Source: Hephaestia sp. MAHUQ-44
Lineage (GTDB): Bacteria; Pseudomonadota; Alphaproteobacteria; Sphingomonadales; Sphingomonadaceae
Direction: 5' to 3'
NCBI RefSeq assembly: GCF_023806085.1
Contig: NZ_JAMSLX010000005.1
Location: forward strand, 62,001-126,000
DNA: 64,000 nucleotides
Below the pieces are notes generated by a model. That model was given only the letters and a program-made list of their open reading frames with translations, made no database searches and was not told the DNA's origin. This document shows positions 38,134 through 46,241 of the stretch, in pieces. Numbering within the stretch: position 1 is the stretch's first letter; the number at the start of each line of letters is the position of its first letter. A program made the position numbers and the translations under genes.

Positions 38134-38418
38134 ATGACCCGGACAAAGTACGCTGCCGGCCTTGCCGCGATCGCTTGCATGCTCAGCTCGACGGCGGTTT
38201 TCGCTGCCGACGCGACCCGTTCGAGCGCAGCGCTTCCCGCCGCGCAGGCATCGACCGCGCCGGTTCAGGGCGTTCGCACCGCGACTCCGCTGAAGAAGAA
38301 GAGCAATGCGCTCAGCCAGGGCGCCGCGATCGGCGTCGGCCTGCTCGGTGCAGCCGCTGTCGTCGCCGGCATCGTCGTCGCGACCGACAATGACGACAAG
38401 GCCGACAGCGCCGGCTGA
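38134..38418 (+). CDS. Small secreted or membrane protein, function unknown
   Basis: I do not recognise this 94-residue protein. From the ATG at 38134 (CGGAGA site upstream) it has a signal peptide (KYAAGLAAIACMLSSTAVFA), a Ser/Ala/Thr-rich segment, a Lys patch (PLKKKSNALSQG), a second hydrophobic helix (AAIGVGLLGAAAVVAGIVVA) and an acidic end (TDNDDKADSAG). Its own strong terminator implies independent, possibly high, expression. Confidence 0.75.
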   Translation: MTRTKYAAGLAAIACMLSSTAVFAADATRSSAALPAAQASTAPVQGVRTATPLKKKSNALSQGAAIGVGLLGAAAVVAGIVVATDNDDKADSAG

Positions 38419-38445
38419 TCGTTCGATCAGAGACAATATGGAAAG

Positions 38446-38475
38446 CCCCGCGATCTTCGGATCGCGGGGTTTTTT
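38446..38475 (+). terminator. Intrinsic terminator after the small secreted protein gene
   Basis: A perfect 9-bp stem (CCCCGCGAT / ATCGCGGGG) with a CTTCGG loop is followed by six Ts, 27 bp past the stop codon. Confidence 0.92.
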
Positions 38476-38507
38476 GTGTGTCAGCCCGTGCACCGTCGCG
38501 GCGCCCG

Positions 38508-39314
38508 TCAAAAGCCGATCTCGTCGAGCGTCGCGGCAACCCGCGCGGCATATCCATGGCCGAACAGGCGAAAATGGACCAGCAGCGGCCACAAGCGGTA
38601 GACCGGCTGCCGTGCCCGCCACCCCGGATCGAGCGCGAGCGCATCGATAAAGCGCGCCGGCGGCGAATCGAACAGCGTCAGCATCGCCACATCGACCTCG
38701 CGATCGCCATAGGCGCAGGCGGGATCGATCAACCCGGTGATCGTGCCGTTCGCGGCAAGGATATTGCCGCCCCACAGATCGCCATGGAGCAGCGCGGGCG
38801 GCGGCCGTTCAGGCAGCAGCGTCGCGATCGCCCCGGCGAGCCGATCGATGCGGCGGGCCAGCGCGGGCGGCAGAAACGGCAGGTGGCAGCGCAGCCGATA
38901 ATCGGCCCAGAAGCCGGGCCAATCCGCCCGGCGCGCGTTGACGATCGCAACCGGACCGAAGGCGTGGTCGCCCTCCCAGCCATATGCCTCGCCGTCACGC
39001 GGGGCGTGGAGCAGCGCCAGCGCATCCGCCAGCGCGGGCCAGGCCGCAGCGAGCCCGCCTTGCGTATCGCATTCCTCCATCACCAGCAGATCGTCGGCGA
39101 CCGCGACCACGCCCGGCGCGGGCGCGCCGGTGGCCGCGATCGCGCGGAGCATCGTCGCCTCGGTCGCCGCGCAGGGCCCCAGCTTGGCGATCAGCGTGCC
39201 GCCGCGCGCAAGCTCAAGCCGCAGCACGGTGGAAAGGTCGCCCCCGGCCAGCGGGGTCGCGGCCGCGATACGCGTGCCGAGCAACGCCGCCAGCCGGGCG
39301 AGCGGCGGCGTCAT
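38508..39314 (-). CDS. Fructosamine kinase family protein
   Basis: This is an aminoglycoside-phosphotransferase-fold kinase that phosphorylates protein-bound or free ketoamines, aiding deglycation. The N-terminal PLAGGDLSTVLRLEL, the catalytic loop LLHGDLWGGNIL and the metal site GLIDPACAYGDREVDVAML are typical of the bacterial family. The 268 residues are slightly short. Its stop/start region overlaps the upstream phosphatase gene by 4 bases (ATGA), so the two are co-translated. The pairing of this kinase with a low-molecular-weight tyrosine phosphatase is common in bacteria. Confidence 0.92.
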   Translation of the reverse strand: MTPPLARLAALLGTRIAAATPLAGGDLSTVLRLELARGGTLIAKLGPCAATEATMLRAIAATGAPAPGVVAVADDLLVMEECDTQGGLAAAWPALADALALLHAPRDGEAYGWEGDHAFGPVAIVNARRADWPGFWADYRLRCHLPFLPPALARRIDRLAGAIATLLPERPPPALLHGDLWGGNILAANGTITGLIDPACAYGDREVDVAMLTLFDSPPARFIDALALDPGWRARQPVYRLWPLLVHFRLFGHGYAARVAATLDEIGF

Positions 39315-39778
39315 CCGCCCAGACGGTCGATCAACCGCGCCGCCGCCGTCGTGACGTCCGCCCAGGTGATTTCAAAGCCCGTCGCATCGCCATAATAAGG
39401 ATCGACGACAGCCGTGCCCTCGCGGCCGGGCACCACATCCATCAACAAGGCGAGTTCGGCGGTGGCATCGGCCGGGCGAATCGCGGCGAGATCGGCGAAA
39501 TTGACCGGATCGAGCGCGTAGACATGGGTGAAGCGGCGGAAATCATCCGGCGTCACCTGCCGCGCGCGCAGCCCGGCGATATCGACCCCGTGCGCCTTCG
39601 CCACCGCCTGCGCGCGCGGATCGGGCGGGCGGCCGACATGCCAGTCGCCGGTGCCCGCCGAATCGACCACCAGATCGCGCCCCGCCGCCGCCGCCGCGGC
39701 ACGCAGCGCCCCCTCCGCCAGCGGCGAGCGGCAGATATTGCCCAGACACACGAAGAGGATCGACACAGGTTTCGACAA
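39311..39778 (-). CDS. Low-molecular-weight protein tyrosine phosphatase
   Basis: The P-loop VCLGNICRS gives the CX5R signature (Cys11 to Arg17) and the general-acid Asp is in VVDPYYGD (about Asp126). At 155 residues it has the usual length. Such enzymes dephosphorylate tyrosine kinases of polysaccharide export or act on small phosphate esters; here it is co-translated with the fructosamine kinase-like gene, which hints at the latter. Exact substrate unknown. Confidence 0.95.
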   Translation of the reverse strand: MSKPVSILFVCLGNICRSPLAEGALRAAAAAAGRDLVVDSAGTGDWHVGRPPDPRAQAVAKAHGVDIAGLRARQVTPDDFRRFTHVYALDPVNFADLAAIRPADATAELALLMDVVPGREGTAVVDPYYGDATGFEITWADVTTAAARLIDRLGG

Positions 39779-39875
39779 AATTGACTCCCATCCTGATTGT
39801 CCCGCGACAAGACACTGCCGCGTTAACCAACGAATCCGCTGGTCCCGATCGTAAATAACCCGTTAACTGTCCGCC

Positions 39876-40043
39876 ATGCAGACTCCGACCGCCGCCGCGC
39901 TCACGCCGTCGCGCCATCCGTTCCGCCGCAGCCTGGGCATCGTCCAGGCCGTCGACGCCGAGCGGCGCGAGGAGCACGACCTCAAGCTGTTCGTGTTGAG
40001 CTTCACCGCCTTCTTCATCTGCATCTACAGCTTCATTTCATAG
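39876..40043 (+). CDS. 55-residue tail-anchored membrane protein, function unknown
   Basis: I do not recognise this product. From the ATG at 39876 it encodes a polar N-terminus (MQTPTAAALTPSRHPFRRSL), an acidic/basic middle (VDAERREEHDLK) and a hydrophobic aromatic C-terminal helix (LFVLSFTAFFICIYSFIS). The codon use matches its neighbours. No strong ribosome site is visible, which limits confidence. It is divergent from the phosphatase gene and followed by a large palindromic repeat. Confidence 0.55.
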   Translation: MQTPTAAALTPSRHPFRRSLGIVQAVDAERREEHDLKLFVLSFTAFFICIYSFIS

Positions 40044-40054
40044 GGGTGTAAGCC

Positions 40055-40171
40055 GCACCGGCCCGCTCCCCCACCCCGGCTCCCATTCAGGATACTGCCG
40101 TTGGGAGGCGGGGTGGGGTGCACCCCACAAAGTATACTTTGTGGGGACCCCGTGGGGGAGCGGGCCGGTGC
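40055..40171. repeat. Compound palindromic element between convergent genes
   Basis: Perfect 20-bp outer arms (40055-40074 and 40152-40171) enclose further inverted repeats, including GGGGTGCACCCC (40115-40126) and a perfect 24-bp palindrome at 40123-40146 centred on AGTATACT. It fills nearly the whole gap between the 55-residue protein gene and the convergent transporter gene. No open frame or transposase is inside, so it resembles a non-autonomous repeat or a bidirectional terminator. Confidence 0.85.
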
Positions 40172-40193
40172 CGCCTCCGTACAATCGCCCCGC

Positions 40194-41555
40194 TCAATCG
40201 CAGGCGAGGTGGAGTTTCTGCGCGAGCCATGCCGCGACCAGGCACATCGCCGCGACCAGCAACAGCATATTCTCCGGCGTGACCCCCGCCGCCGTCAGCG
40301 CGAGCACGGCGCACGATCCGATCACCATCGCGCCCGAATTGACGACATTGTTGGCCGCGACCGTGCGCGCCGTCTGATCCTTGGTCACCGTGGTGGTGAG
40401 GAAGGCATAGAGCGGCACCACGAACATGCCGCCGGTGATCGCGACGCCGACGAGGCTGAGCGTGATCGCGATCGCATGCGGTTCGGCGATGAACGCGAGC
40501 ACGCCGTAGAACTGCCCGTCGGGGAGCGGCGTCCAGGTGCGCACCAGCAGCGAGAACAGCACGACGAAGCCGCCCATCGCGATCACCGACGCCGGCGCGA
40601 AGCGCGCCGAGATCCGCCCGCGCAGCATCGTATTGATGACCACCGAGCCGATCGCGATCCCGACCGAGAAGATGGCGATGACGAGGCTGGCGACGCGTTC
40701 GTCGGCGGTGAGGATGTTCTTCACCAGCGGCGGAAAGATGATGATGAGCACCGCGCCGATCGTCCAGAAGAAGCTGATCGAGCAGATCGCGAGGAACAGC
40801 CGGGGGATGTGCATCGTCGCCCCGATCAGCCGCCACGACGCGGTGAAGGGGTTGTAATTGAGCGCGAGCGGCGGGCCTTCGCGCGGCGCCGGCGGCACCT
40901 GGCGGCCCGCGACCCAGCCGATCGCCGCGACGATCAGTACGCCGATGGCCGAGCCTTCGACCGAGAGCCAGCCGGCGAGCACGGTACCCATCAGGATCGC
41001 GAGATAGGTCCCCGCCTCGATCAGCCCGGTGCCCGCGAGAACGTGATCGCGATCGAGATGCTGGGGCAGGATCGCGTATTTGATCGGGCCGAAAAAGGTC
41101 GAGTGGATGCCGAGGCACAGCACCGCGCCGAGCATCATCCCCATGCCGATCGCATGATGCCCCGCCGCGGCGATCATCAGCCCCGCCGCGCCGCCGATCA
41201 TGATCAGGATCTCGGCGGTTTTGACCAGCCGGATGATCTTCGCCTTGTCGACCGTATCGGCGAGCTGGCCCGACAATGCCGAGAGCAGGAAGAAGGGCAG
41301 CAGCGACAGGCCGGTGGCGAGCGCATTGAAATTCGATTCGACCGCGGCATCGTTGAAAATCTGGTAGGTCGCGAACAGCACCATCGCGGTCTTGAAGAAA
41401 TTGTCGTTGAAGGCGCCCAGAAACTGCGTGATGAAAAGCGGTAGAAAACGGCGCTCTTTGAGCAACCCGAGCGCACTGAGCATGAAACCGACGGCCTTCG
41501 TCACTTGGCGGATCGCGCGGGCATAGCCGAGGAAAGACGGCGGCGGCAAATCCAT
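40194..41555 (-). CDS. MFS transporter, LplT-like (lysophospholipid transporter family)
   Basis: The 453-residue protein has about twelve membrane helices and the MFS fold. The first helix region RRFLPLFITQFLGAFNDNFF with TAMVLFATYQIF matches the lysophospholipid flippase LplT and the membrane domain of Aas-type fusions. The start at 41555 (MDLPPPSFLGYARAIRQ) seems right; upstream in-frame sequence overlaps the divergent pgsA region. Unlike the fused forms there is no acyltransferase domain and no aas gene beside it. Another MFS substrate cannot be excluded. Confidence 0.85.
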   Translation of the reverse strand: MDLPPPSFLGYARAIRQVTKAVGFMLSALGLLKERRFLPLFITQFLGAFNDNFFKTAMVLFATYQIFNDAAVESNFNALATGLSLLPFFLLSALSGQLADTVDKAKIIRLVKTAEILIMIGGAAGLMIAAAGHHAIGMGMMLGAVLCLGIHSTFFGPIKYAILPQHLDRDHVLAGTGLIEAGTYLAILMGTVLAGWLSVEGSAIGVLIVAAIGWVAGRQVPPAPREGPPLALNYNPFTASWRLIGATMHIPRLFLAICSISFFWTIGAVLIIIFPPLVKNILTADERVASLVIAIFSVGIAIGSVVINTMLRGRISARFAPASVIAMGGFVVLFSLLVRTWTPLPDGQFYGVLAFIAEPHAIAITLSLVGVAITGGMFVVPLYAFLTTTVTKDQTARTVAANNVVNSGAMVIGSCAVLALTAAGVTPENMLLLVAAMCLVAAWLAQKLHLACD

Positions 41556-41631
41556 GGGCGCGATTTTCCCGGAGGCCGTTGCGAATCGCCCCCCTTCCCC
41601 GCCCGCGCGCGCGCGGCTAGAGCTTGGAGCC

Positions 41632-42183
41632 ATGCTGACGCTGCCCAACCTGCTCACGCTGTCGCGCATCCTGGCGGTACCACTGCTGGTTGCCTTTCTG
41701 TGGTGGCCGCAATGGGCATTGGGATACGGCCTCGCGTTCATCCTCTATTGCCTGATGGGCGTGACCGATTATTTCGACGGCTATCTCGCCCGCGCGCAGG
41801 GCGCCGTCTCGAAGCTCGGCGTCTTCCTCGATCCGATCGCCGACAAGATCATGGTCGCCGCCGTGGTGCTGATGCTGGTCGGCACGCGCGATATTGCGGG
41901 CATCCACGTCATCGCCGCGCTGATCATCCTGCTGCGCGAGATCGCGGTATCGGGGCTGCGCGAATTCATGGCGCAGCTTCAGGTATCGGTGCCGGTGTCG
42001 CGGCTCGCCAAATGGAAGACGACGTTGCAGCTCGTCTCGCTGGGCGGGGTGATCCTGGCGGGCGCGTTTCCGGGCGCGCCGTGGATCGGGATCGCCGCGC
42101 TCGCCGCCTTGTGGGGCGCGGCCGTGCTGACGCTCATCACCGGCTGGGACTATCTGCGCGCCGGCCTGAAGCACATGGACTGA
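41632..42183 (+). CDS. pgsA: CDP-diacylglycerol--glycerol-3-phosphate 3-phosphatidyltransferase
   Basis: PgsA makes phosphatidylglycerol phosphate in the inner membrane. The CDP-alcohol phosphatidyltransferase signature is complete at residues 46-71 (TDYFDGYLARAQ, then GVFLDPIADK). From the ATG at 41632 (GGAG site upstream) the protein is 183 residues with several membrane helices, starting MLTLPNLLTLSRILAVPLLV. It is divergent from the LplT-like gene, 76 bp away, and moaD begins 8 bp after its stop. Confidence 0.95.
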   Translation: MLTLPNLLTLSRILAVPLLVAFLWWPQWALGYGLAFILYCLMGVTDYFDGYLARAQGAVSKLGVFLDPIADKIMVAAVVLMLVGTRDIAGIHVIAALIILLREIAVSGLREFMAQLQVSVPVSRLAKWKTTLQLVSLGGVILAGAFPGAPWIGIAALAALWGAAVLTLITGWDYLRAGLKHMD

Positions 42184-42191
42184 CGCACGCC

Positions 42192-42443
42192 GTGGACCTG
42201 CTCTACTTCGCCTGGGTGCGCGAGGCGGTGGGAACCGGACACGAGCGGATCGACCTTCCCGACGATGTCGCCACGATCACCGCGCTGCTCGACTGGCTGG
42301 CGGCGCGCGACGCCCGCTACGCCAGCGCCTTCGCCGACCGCACGCGGCTGCGCGCCGCGATCGACCAGCGTTTCGTGGGGCTCGACGCGTCGCTGGCAGG
42401 CGCGCGCGAGGTGGCGATCTTTCCGCCGGTGACGGGCGGATGA
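42192..42443 (+). CDS. moaD: Molybdopterin synthase sulfur carrier subunit MoaD
   Basis: MoaD is the ubiquitin-like sulfur carrier for molybdopterin synthesis. The frame from the GTG at 42192 reads VDLLYFAWVREAVGTGHERI and ends with the obligatory Gly-Gly (IFPPVTGG) that is thiocarboxylated. At 83 residues the size is right. Its stop overlaps the moaE start as ATGA, so the two subunits are made together. Confidence 0.95.
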   Translation: MDLLYFAWVREAVGTGHERIDLPDDVATITALLDWLAARDARYASAFADRTRLRAAIDQRFVGLDASLAGAREVAIFPPVTGG

Positions 42444-42895
42444 TCCATGTGCTTGTCGCGCCCGGGCCGATCGACCTCGCGGCCGAACTGGCGCGGATCG
42501 AGGCGCTGACGGCGGGGGCGGTGGCGAGCTTTTCGGGGAGCGTGCGCGCCGACGACGGCGTGACGCTGCTCGAACTCGAACATTATCCGGGGGCGACCGA
42601 AGCCGCGCTAGCGGCGCTGGCCGCCGACGCGGTGGCGCGCTGGCAGCTTCAGGGCGCGATCATCGTCCACCGGGTGGGACCGATGCGGCCGGGCGAGCGA
42701 ATCGTGCTGGTGGCGACCGCCGCGCCGCACCGCGCGGCCGCGCTCGATGCCTGTGCCTATCTGATCGACCGGCTCAAGACCGACGCGCCGTTCTGGAAGC
42801 GCGAGACGCGGGGGAAGGACAAGCGCTGGGTCGACGCGCGCGACACCGATCGCGCCGCCGCAGAGCGGTGGGCAATCCCCGCGCCCGACGCGTAA
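42440..42895 (+). CDS. moaE: Molybdopterin synthase catalytic subunit MoaE
   Basis: MoaE converts precursor Z to molybdopterin using MoaD thiocarboxylate. Family motifs are AVASFSGSVRADDGVTLLEL, IIVHRVGPMRPGERIVLV, and TDAPFWKRETRGKDKRWVDA with the catalytic lysines. The 151-residue length is normal. It is the last gene before tRNA-Ala on the opposite strand. Confidence 0.96.
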   Translation: MIHVLVAPGPIDLAAELARIEALTAGAVASFSGSVRADDGVTLLELEHYPGATEAALAALAADAVARWQLQGAIIVHRVGPMRPGERIVLVATAAPHRAAALDACAYLIDRLKTDAPFWKRETRGKDKRWVDARDTDRAAAERWAIPAPDA

Positions 42896-42916
42896 AATTC
42901 AGTGATTTTCGGAAGA

Positions 42917-42992
42917 TGGTGGAGCCGAGGGGGATCGAACCCCTGACCTCTGCAATGCCATTGCAGCGCTCTCCCAGCTGAGCTACGGCCCC
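42917..42992 (-). tRNA. tRNA-Ala (GGC anticodon)
   Basis: The minus strand folds as a cloverleaf: acceptor GGGGCCG/CGGCTCC, D arm TAGCTCAGCTGGGAGAG, anticodon stem CTGCA/TGCAG with loop ATGGCAT (GGC anticodon), T arm GGTTCGATCC and an encoded CCA. Confidence 0.96.
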
Positions 42993-43046
42993 ATCTGCCC
43001 GGGAAGGAGCGTCGCCTTTAGTCAGGCGACGCCGCCTTGGCAAGCG

Positions 43047-43379
43047 TCAGTTCTCGTCGTCGCTCTCGGCCGCCTTGACGCCGAGATCATCGTCACCGCC
43101 GAGATCGACCTCGTCGTCGGGGGACGGCTCTTCGTCCTCATCGTCGAGGTCCAGATCGTCATCGGCGTCGTCGCCCGAAAGAACCTTGTCTTCCTTCTTG
43201 CGCGCGTCGTCGCTCTTCGGCTGCTCGAACGGCATCGGCTGCTTCGATTTCAGAATCGGTTCCGGCTCCCAGGTGGTGCCGCATTCGATGCAGGTTACGG
43301 GATTGTCTTTCCCGAGATCGTAGAAGCGCGTGGCGCACTTCGGGCAGGTACGTTTCGTGCCCCATTCCGGCTTGACCAT
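43047..43379 (-). CDS. TIGR02300 (FYDLN acid) family protein
   Basis: This small alphaproteobacterial protein has a zinc-ribbon-like head ([23 protein letters not shown], split here as CPKC then CIEC) and a very acidic Asp/Glu-rich tail, the pattern for which the family is named. The function is unknown. The 110-residue length is usual. It is next to tRNA-Ala and divergent from aroA, as in many alphaproteobacteria. Confidence 0.93.
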   Translation of the reverse strand: MVKPEWGTKRTCPKCATRFYDLGKDNPVTCIECGTTWEPEPILKSKQPMPFEQPKSDDARKKEDKVLSGDDADDDLDLDDEDEEPSPDDEVDLGGDDDLGVKAAESDDEN

Positions 43380-43483
43380 GTGAAGCCTCGATCCCTTTCA
43401 AAGATGGTGGAATTACGGGTGGTGCCCGTCAAATCGGTGCGCGCCTTGCCATAGCGGAACCGCGCTGTCAAAAGCCGCGCGCC

Positions 43484-44815
43484 ATGTCGCATCCTGTTTC
43501 CCACCCGCTTTCGATCGCCGCACGCGGCCCCCTGACCGGTCGGCTTACCGTCCCCGGCGACAAATCGATCAGCCACCGCGCGCTGATGCTGGGCGCGCTC
43601 GCGATCGGCACCAGCCGCATCACCGGGCTGCTCGAGGGCGAGGACGTGCTTGCCACCGCCGCCGCGATGCGCAGCATGGGCGCGACCATCACCCGCGAGG
43701 ACGACGGCACCTGGGTGGTCGACGGGGTCGGCGTCGGCGGGCTGCTCCAGCCCGAATCGGCGCTCGAGATGGGCAATTCGGGCACCTCGGCCCGGCTGCT
43801 GATGGGGCTGGTCGCGACGCATGCGATCACCACCAGCTTCACCGGCGACGCCTCGCTTTCCAAGCGCCCGATGGGCCGCGTGATCGAACCGCTGGCGCAG
43901 ATGGGCGCCGATTTCACCGCGAGCCCCGGCGACCGCATGCCGCTGATGGTGCGCGGGATCGCGCCCGCGGTGGCGATCGACTACCGGCTGCCGGTCGCCT
44001 CGGCGCAGGTCAAATCGGCGGTGCTGCTCGCCGCGCTCAACACGCCGGGGCTGACCCGCGTGATCGAACCCGTGCCGACGCGCGACCATAGCGAGCGGAT
44101 GCTGGCCGGATTCGGCGCCGACCTCACGATCGAGGAAGCCGACGGCGAGCGGATCATCACGATTCGCGGCGAGGCCGAGCTTCGTGCCCAGCAGATCACG
44201 GTGCCGGGCGATCCCTCGTCGGCGGCTTTCTGGGCAGTCGCGGCCTCGATCGTGCCGGGATCCGACGTGCTGATCGCCAATGTCGGGCTCAACCCGACGC
44301 GCGCCGGACTGTTCACCGCGTTGCGCAGCATGGGCGCCGATATCGAGGAAATCGACCCCCGGACGGTGGGCGGCGAGCCGGTGGCCGACCTGCGCGTGCG
44401 CCATGCGCCGCTGAGCGCGATCGACGTGCCACCCGATCTGGCGCCGAGCATGATCGACGAATATCCGATCCTGTTCGTCGCCGCCGCGCTCGCCACGGGC
44501 CGCACCGTGGCGCGCGGGGCCGAGGAATTGCGCGTCAAGGAATCGGACCGGATCGCGACGATGGCGACCGCGCTCAGGGCCGCCGGCGTGGGAATCGAGG
44601 AATTCGACGACGGGCTTGCGATCGAGGGCAGCGGCGGCATGCCGCTGGCCGGAGGCGCGCAGGCCGCCTCGCACCTCGACCACCGCATCGCGATGGCGAT
44701 GGCGGTCGCCGGGCTGGTGGCGACCGCGCCGATCACGATCGACGACATATCGCCGGTGGCGACAAGCTATCCGGCCTTTTTCGAGACGCTAGACCAATTG
44801 ACGAGCCAGCCATGA
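43484..44815 (+). CDS. aroA: 3-phosphoshikimate 1-carboxyvinyltransferase (EPSP synthase)
   Basis: AroA catalyses the sixth shikimate-pathway step. The motifs [59 protein letters not shown] and [12 protein letters not shown] are all present, and the 443 residues are normal. The N-terminal [13 protein letters not shown] and LMGLVATH features look like class II enzymes of alphaproteobacteria, which are often less glyphosate-sensitive, but I would not claim that from sequence alone. It overlaps cmk by 4 bases. Confidence 0.97.
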   Translation: MSHPVSHPLSIAARGPLTGRLTVPGDKSISHRALMLGALAIGTSRITGLLEGEDVLATAAAMRSMGATITREDDGTWVVDGVGVGGLLQPESALEMGNSGTSARLLMGLVATHAITTSFTGDASLSKRPMGRVIEPLAQMGADFTASPGDRMPLMVRGIAPAVAIDYRLPVASAQVKSAVLLAALNTPGLTRVIEPVPTRDHSERMLAGFGADLTIEEADGERIITIRGEAELRAQQITVPGDPSSAAFWAVAASIVPGSDVLIANVGLNPTRAGLFTALRSMGADIEEIDPRTVGGEPVADLRVRHAPLSAIDVPPDLAPSMIDEYPILFVAAALATGRTVARGAEELRVKESDRIATMATALRAAGVGIEEFDDGLAIEGSGGMPLAGGAQAASHLDHRIAMAMAVAGLVATAPITIDDISPVATSYPAFFETLDQLTSQP

Positions 44816-45441
44816 TCATCGCCGTCGATGGCCCCGCCGCATCGGGCAAGGGCACGATCGCCCGCGCGCTCGCGCACCGTTACAAATTGCCGCACCTCGA
44901 CACCGGGCTGCTCTATCGCGCGGTCGCGGTGACGGTGCTGCGCAACGAACTCGATCCGACGATCGAAGCCGATGCGGTGGCGAGTTGCAGCTTCGACGAC
45001 ATGCTGCTGGGCGACCCCGAATTGCGCACCGACGCGGTCGGCCAGATCGCCTCGATCGTGTCGGCGCATCCGCTGGTGCGCGCGGCCTTGCTCCAGCGCC
45101 AGCGCCGCTTCGCGCGCCAGCCGGGCGGCGCGGTGCTCGACGGGCGCGACATCGGCACCGTGATCGCGCCCGAGGCCGAGGTGAAATTGTTCGTCAAGGC
45201 GACCCCGACGATCCGCGCGCGCCGCCGCCACGCCGAATTGCAGGCCCATGGCGGCACCCAGAGCTTCGATCGCGTGCTCGCCGACATCCGCGCGCGCGAC
45301 CTGCGCGACGCGCAGCGCGCCGCCGCGCCGCTGGTGCAGGCTCCCGACGCGCTGCTGCTCGACACCAGCTTCCTGTCGATCGATTCGGCGGTGCAGAAGG
45401 CGGTGGATCTGGTGGAAGCGAAGCGGCAGGGCGCCGCCTAG
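44812..45441 (+). CDS. cmk: Cytidylate kinase
   Basis: Cmk phosphorylates CMP and dCMP. The P-loop is [17 protein letters not shown], followed by [38 protein letters not shown] and [20 protein letters not shown]. The length of 209 residues is typical. The aroA-cmk pair usually runs on into rpsA and ihfB; here a repeat and two opposite-strand small genes lie between. Confidence 0.97.
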   Translation: MIIAVDGPAASGKGTIARALAHRYKLPHLDTGLLYRAVAVTVLRNELDPTIEADAVASCSFDDMLLGDPELRTDAVGQIASIVSAHPLVRAALLQRQRRFARQPGGAVLDGRDIGTVIAPEAEVKLFVKATPTIRARRRHAELQAHGGTQSFDRVLADIRARDLRDAQRAAAPLVQAPDALLLDTSFLSIDSAVQKAVDLVEAKRQGAA

Positions 45442-45447
45442 AGAAAA

Positions 45448-45536
45448 CCGTCATGCCGGACATGTTCCGGCATCCAACGTGCAACAAGCGGTAGCGCTCG
45501 TGGAGGGTTGGACCCCGGAACAAGTCCGGGGTGACG
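45448..45536. repeat. Dispersed palindromic repeat, copy 1
   Basis: Starts 6 bp after the cmk stop. It contains two hairpins, TGCCGGA-CATGT-TCCGGCA and CCCCGGA-ACAAG-TCCGGGG, and ends GTGACG. Related copies lie at 50695-50777 and 62256-62347. All three are between convergent genes. Confidence 0.85.
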
Positions 45537-45559
45537 AGAAGCTGACAATTTTGTCGGGT

Positions 45560-45745
45560 CTAAGCCTCGCTCGACCGTCCACCGGCGGCGAATCGCCGGC
45601 GCGCATCGACGGCAATTTCGTCCACCGACCGCTCCGATATGCCGCTTGCCCGCGCCTCGTCGATCAGCCGCTGCATGCGCGCAACCTTCTCCGCGCGACC
45701 GATCGCTTCGGCAGGGCGCGGCGCTCCATTAGAAGCCTTAGACAT
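45560..45745 (-). CDS. 61-residue protein, ParD-antitoxin-like C-terminus
   Basis: I cannot assign this short protein with certainty. From the ATG at 45745 it reads as a charged helical chain; the part RLIDEARASGISERSVDEIA followed by VDARRRFA resembles the C-terminal, toxin-binding part of ParD-type antitoxins, but no ribbon-helix-helix head is visible. It overlaps the stop of the upstream membrane-protein gene by 8 bases (ATGTCTAA), so the two are co-translated. Confidence 0.5.
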   Translation of the reverse strand: MSKASNGAPRPAEAIGRAEKVARMQRLIDEARASGISERSVDEIAVDARRRFAAGGRSSEA

Positions 45746-45920
45746 CCTCGCCCTTTCCACGCTGGATAAGGTAATTGACGCCTTCGATAGCAAACATAAC
45801 CGCAAGCATGACCAGCATCGTCATCGATTTGCTATAACCGCGCATAGCGCCACCGATACCCAGGGCGCCGGCCGTGACATACGCTGTTATCCGAAGCCAC
45901 CTAGCCACTGGCACCTCCAT
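45738..45920 (-). CDS. 60-residue membrane protein, function unknown
   Basis: The protein from ATG 45920 has two hydrophobic helices (ITAYVTAGALGIGGAM and MTMLVMLAVMFAIEGVNYLI), a basic first turn (VPVARWLR) and a charged tail (QRGKGEDV). I do not recognise a family. It overlaps the next small gene by 8 bases. The ribosome site is weak. The module interrupts the usual cmk-rpsA neighbourhood on the opposite strand. Confidence 0.5.
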   Translation of the reverse strand: MEVPVARWLRITAYVTAGALGIGGAMRGYSKSMTMLVMLAVMFAIEGVNYLIQRGKGEDV

Positions 45921-46241
45921 GCTTTGGGCAAAGTGTAGGAAGTGGTGGCCGGATGCGACAGACTCAGGTCGAAATTCAAACGACACTGTTTAGAACGAAA
46001 TCCAGCCGTACCTTGCCTCGCGGGGCGACAAAGGCTATGTGCGCGCCCGTCCGGCGGGCGGTGCTCGCGGAGGAAGGCGCGACGGGAGGTTCCGATCGCG
46101 CCCTTTTCGCTTATCGGCGGTCCTTCGTCAGCCTCGCCTCATGGATGCCGCGCCCGTATTCGGCGTGCGCGGCAGTTCGGCCACAAGACCGCCGGAACCA
46201 ACCGGCTGGCCGGAAACCGTTGAACCAGGAACGTCATCCTT
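45921..46241 (+). other. Gap upstream of rpsA
   Basis: About 320 bp between the divergent small membrane-protein gene and rpsA. Apart from the rpsA promoter candidate listed separately, I see no convincing gene; the open frames here lack family features. It probably also supplies a long rpsA leader (about 190 nt). Confidence 0.4.
46013..46041 (+). promoter_or_regulatory. Candidate rpsA promoter
   Basis: TTGCCT (46013-46018) and TATGTG (46036-46041) are separated by exactly 17 bp and lie about 200 bp before the rpsA start. Because cmk is cut off by opposite-strand genes, rpsA needs its own promoter. The match is reasonable but not decisive. Confidence 0.4.

Noticed and set aside
42774..43043. 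Minus-strand open frame containing GAVAQLGERCNGIAEVRGS
   Set aside because: It runs through tRNA-Ala on the sense strand and part of moaE antisense; a typical spurious tRNA-derived protein.
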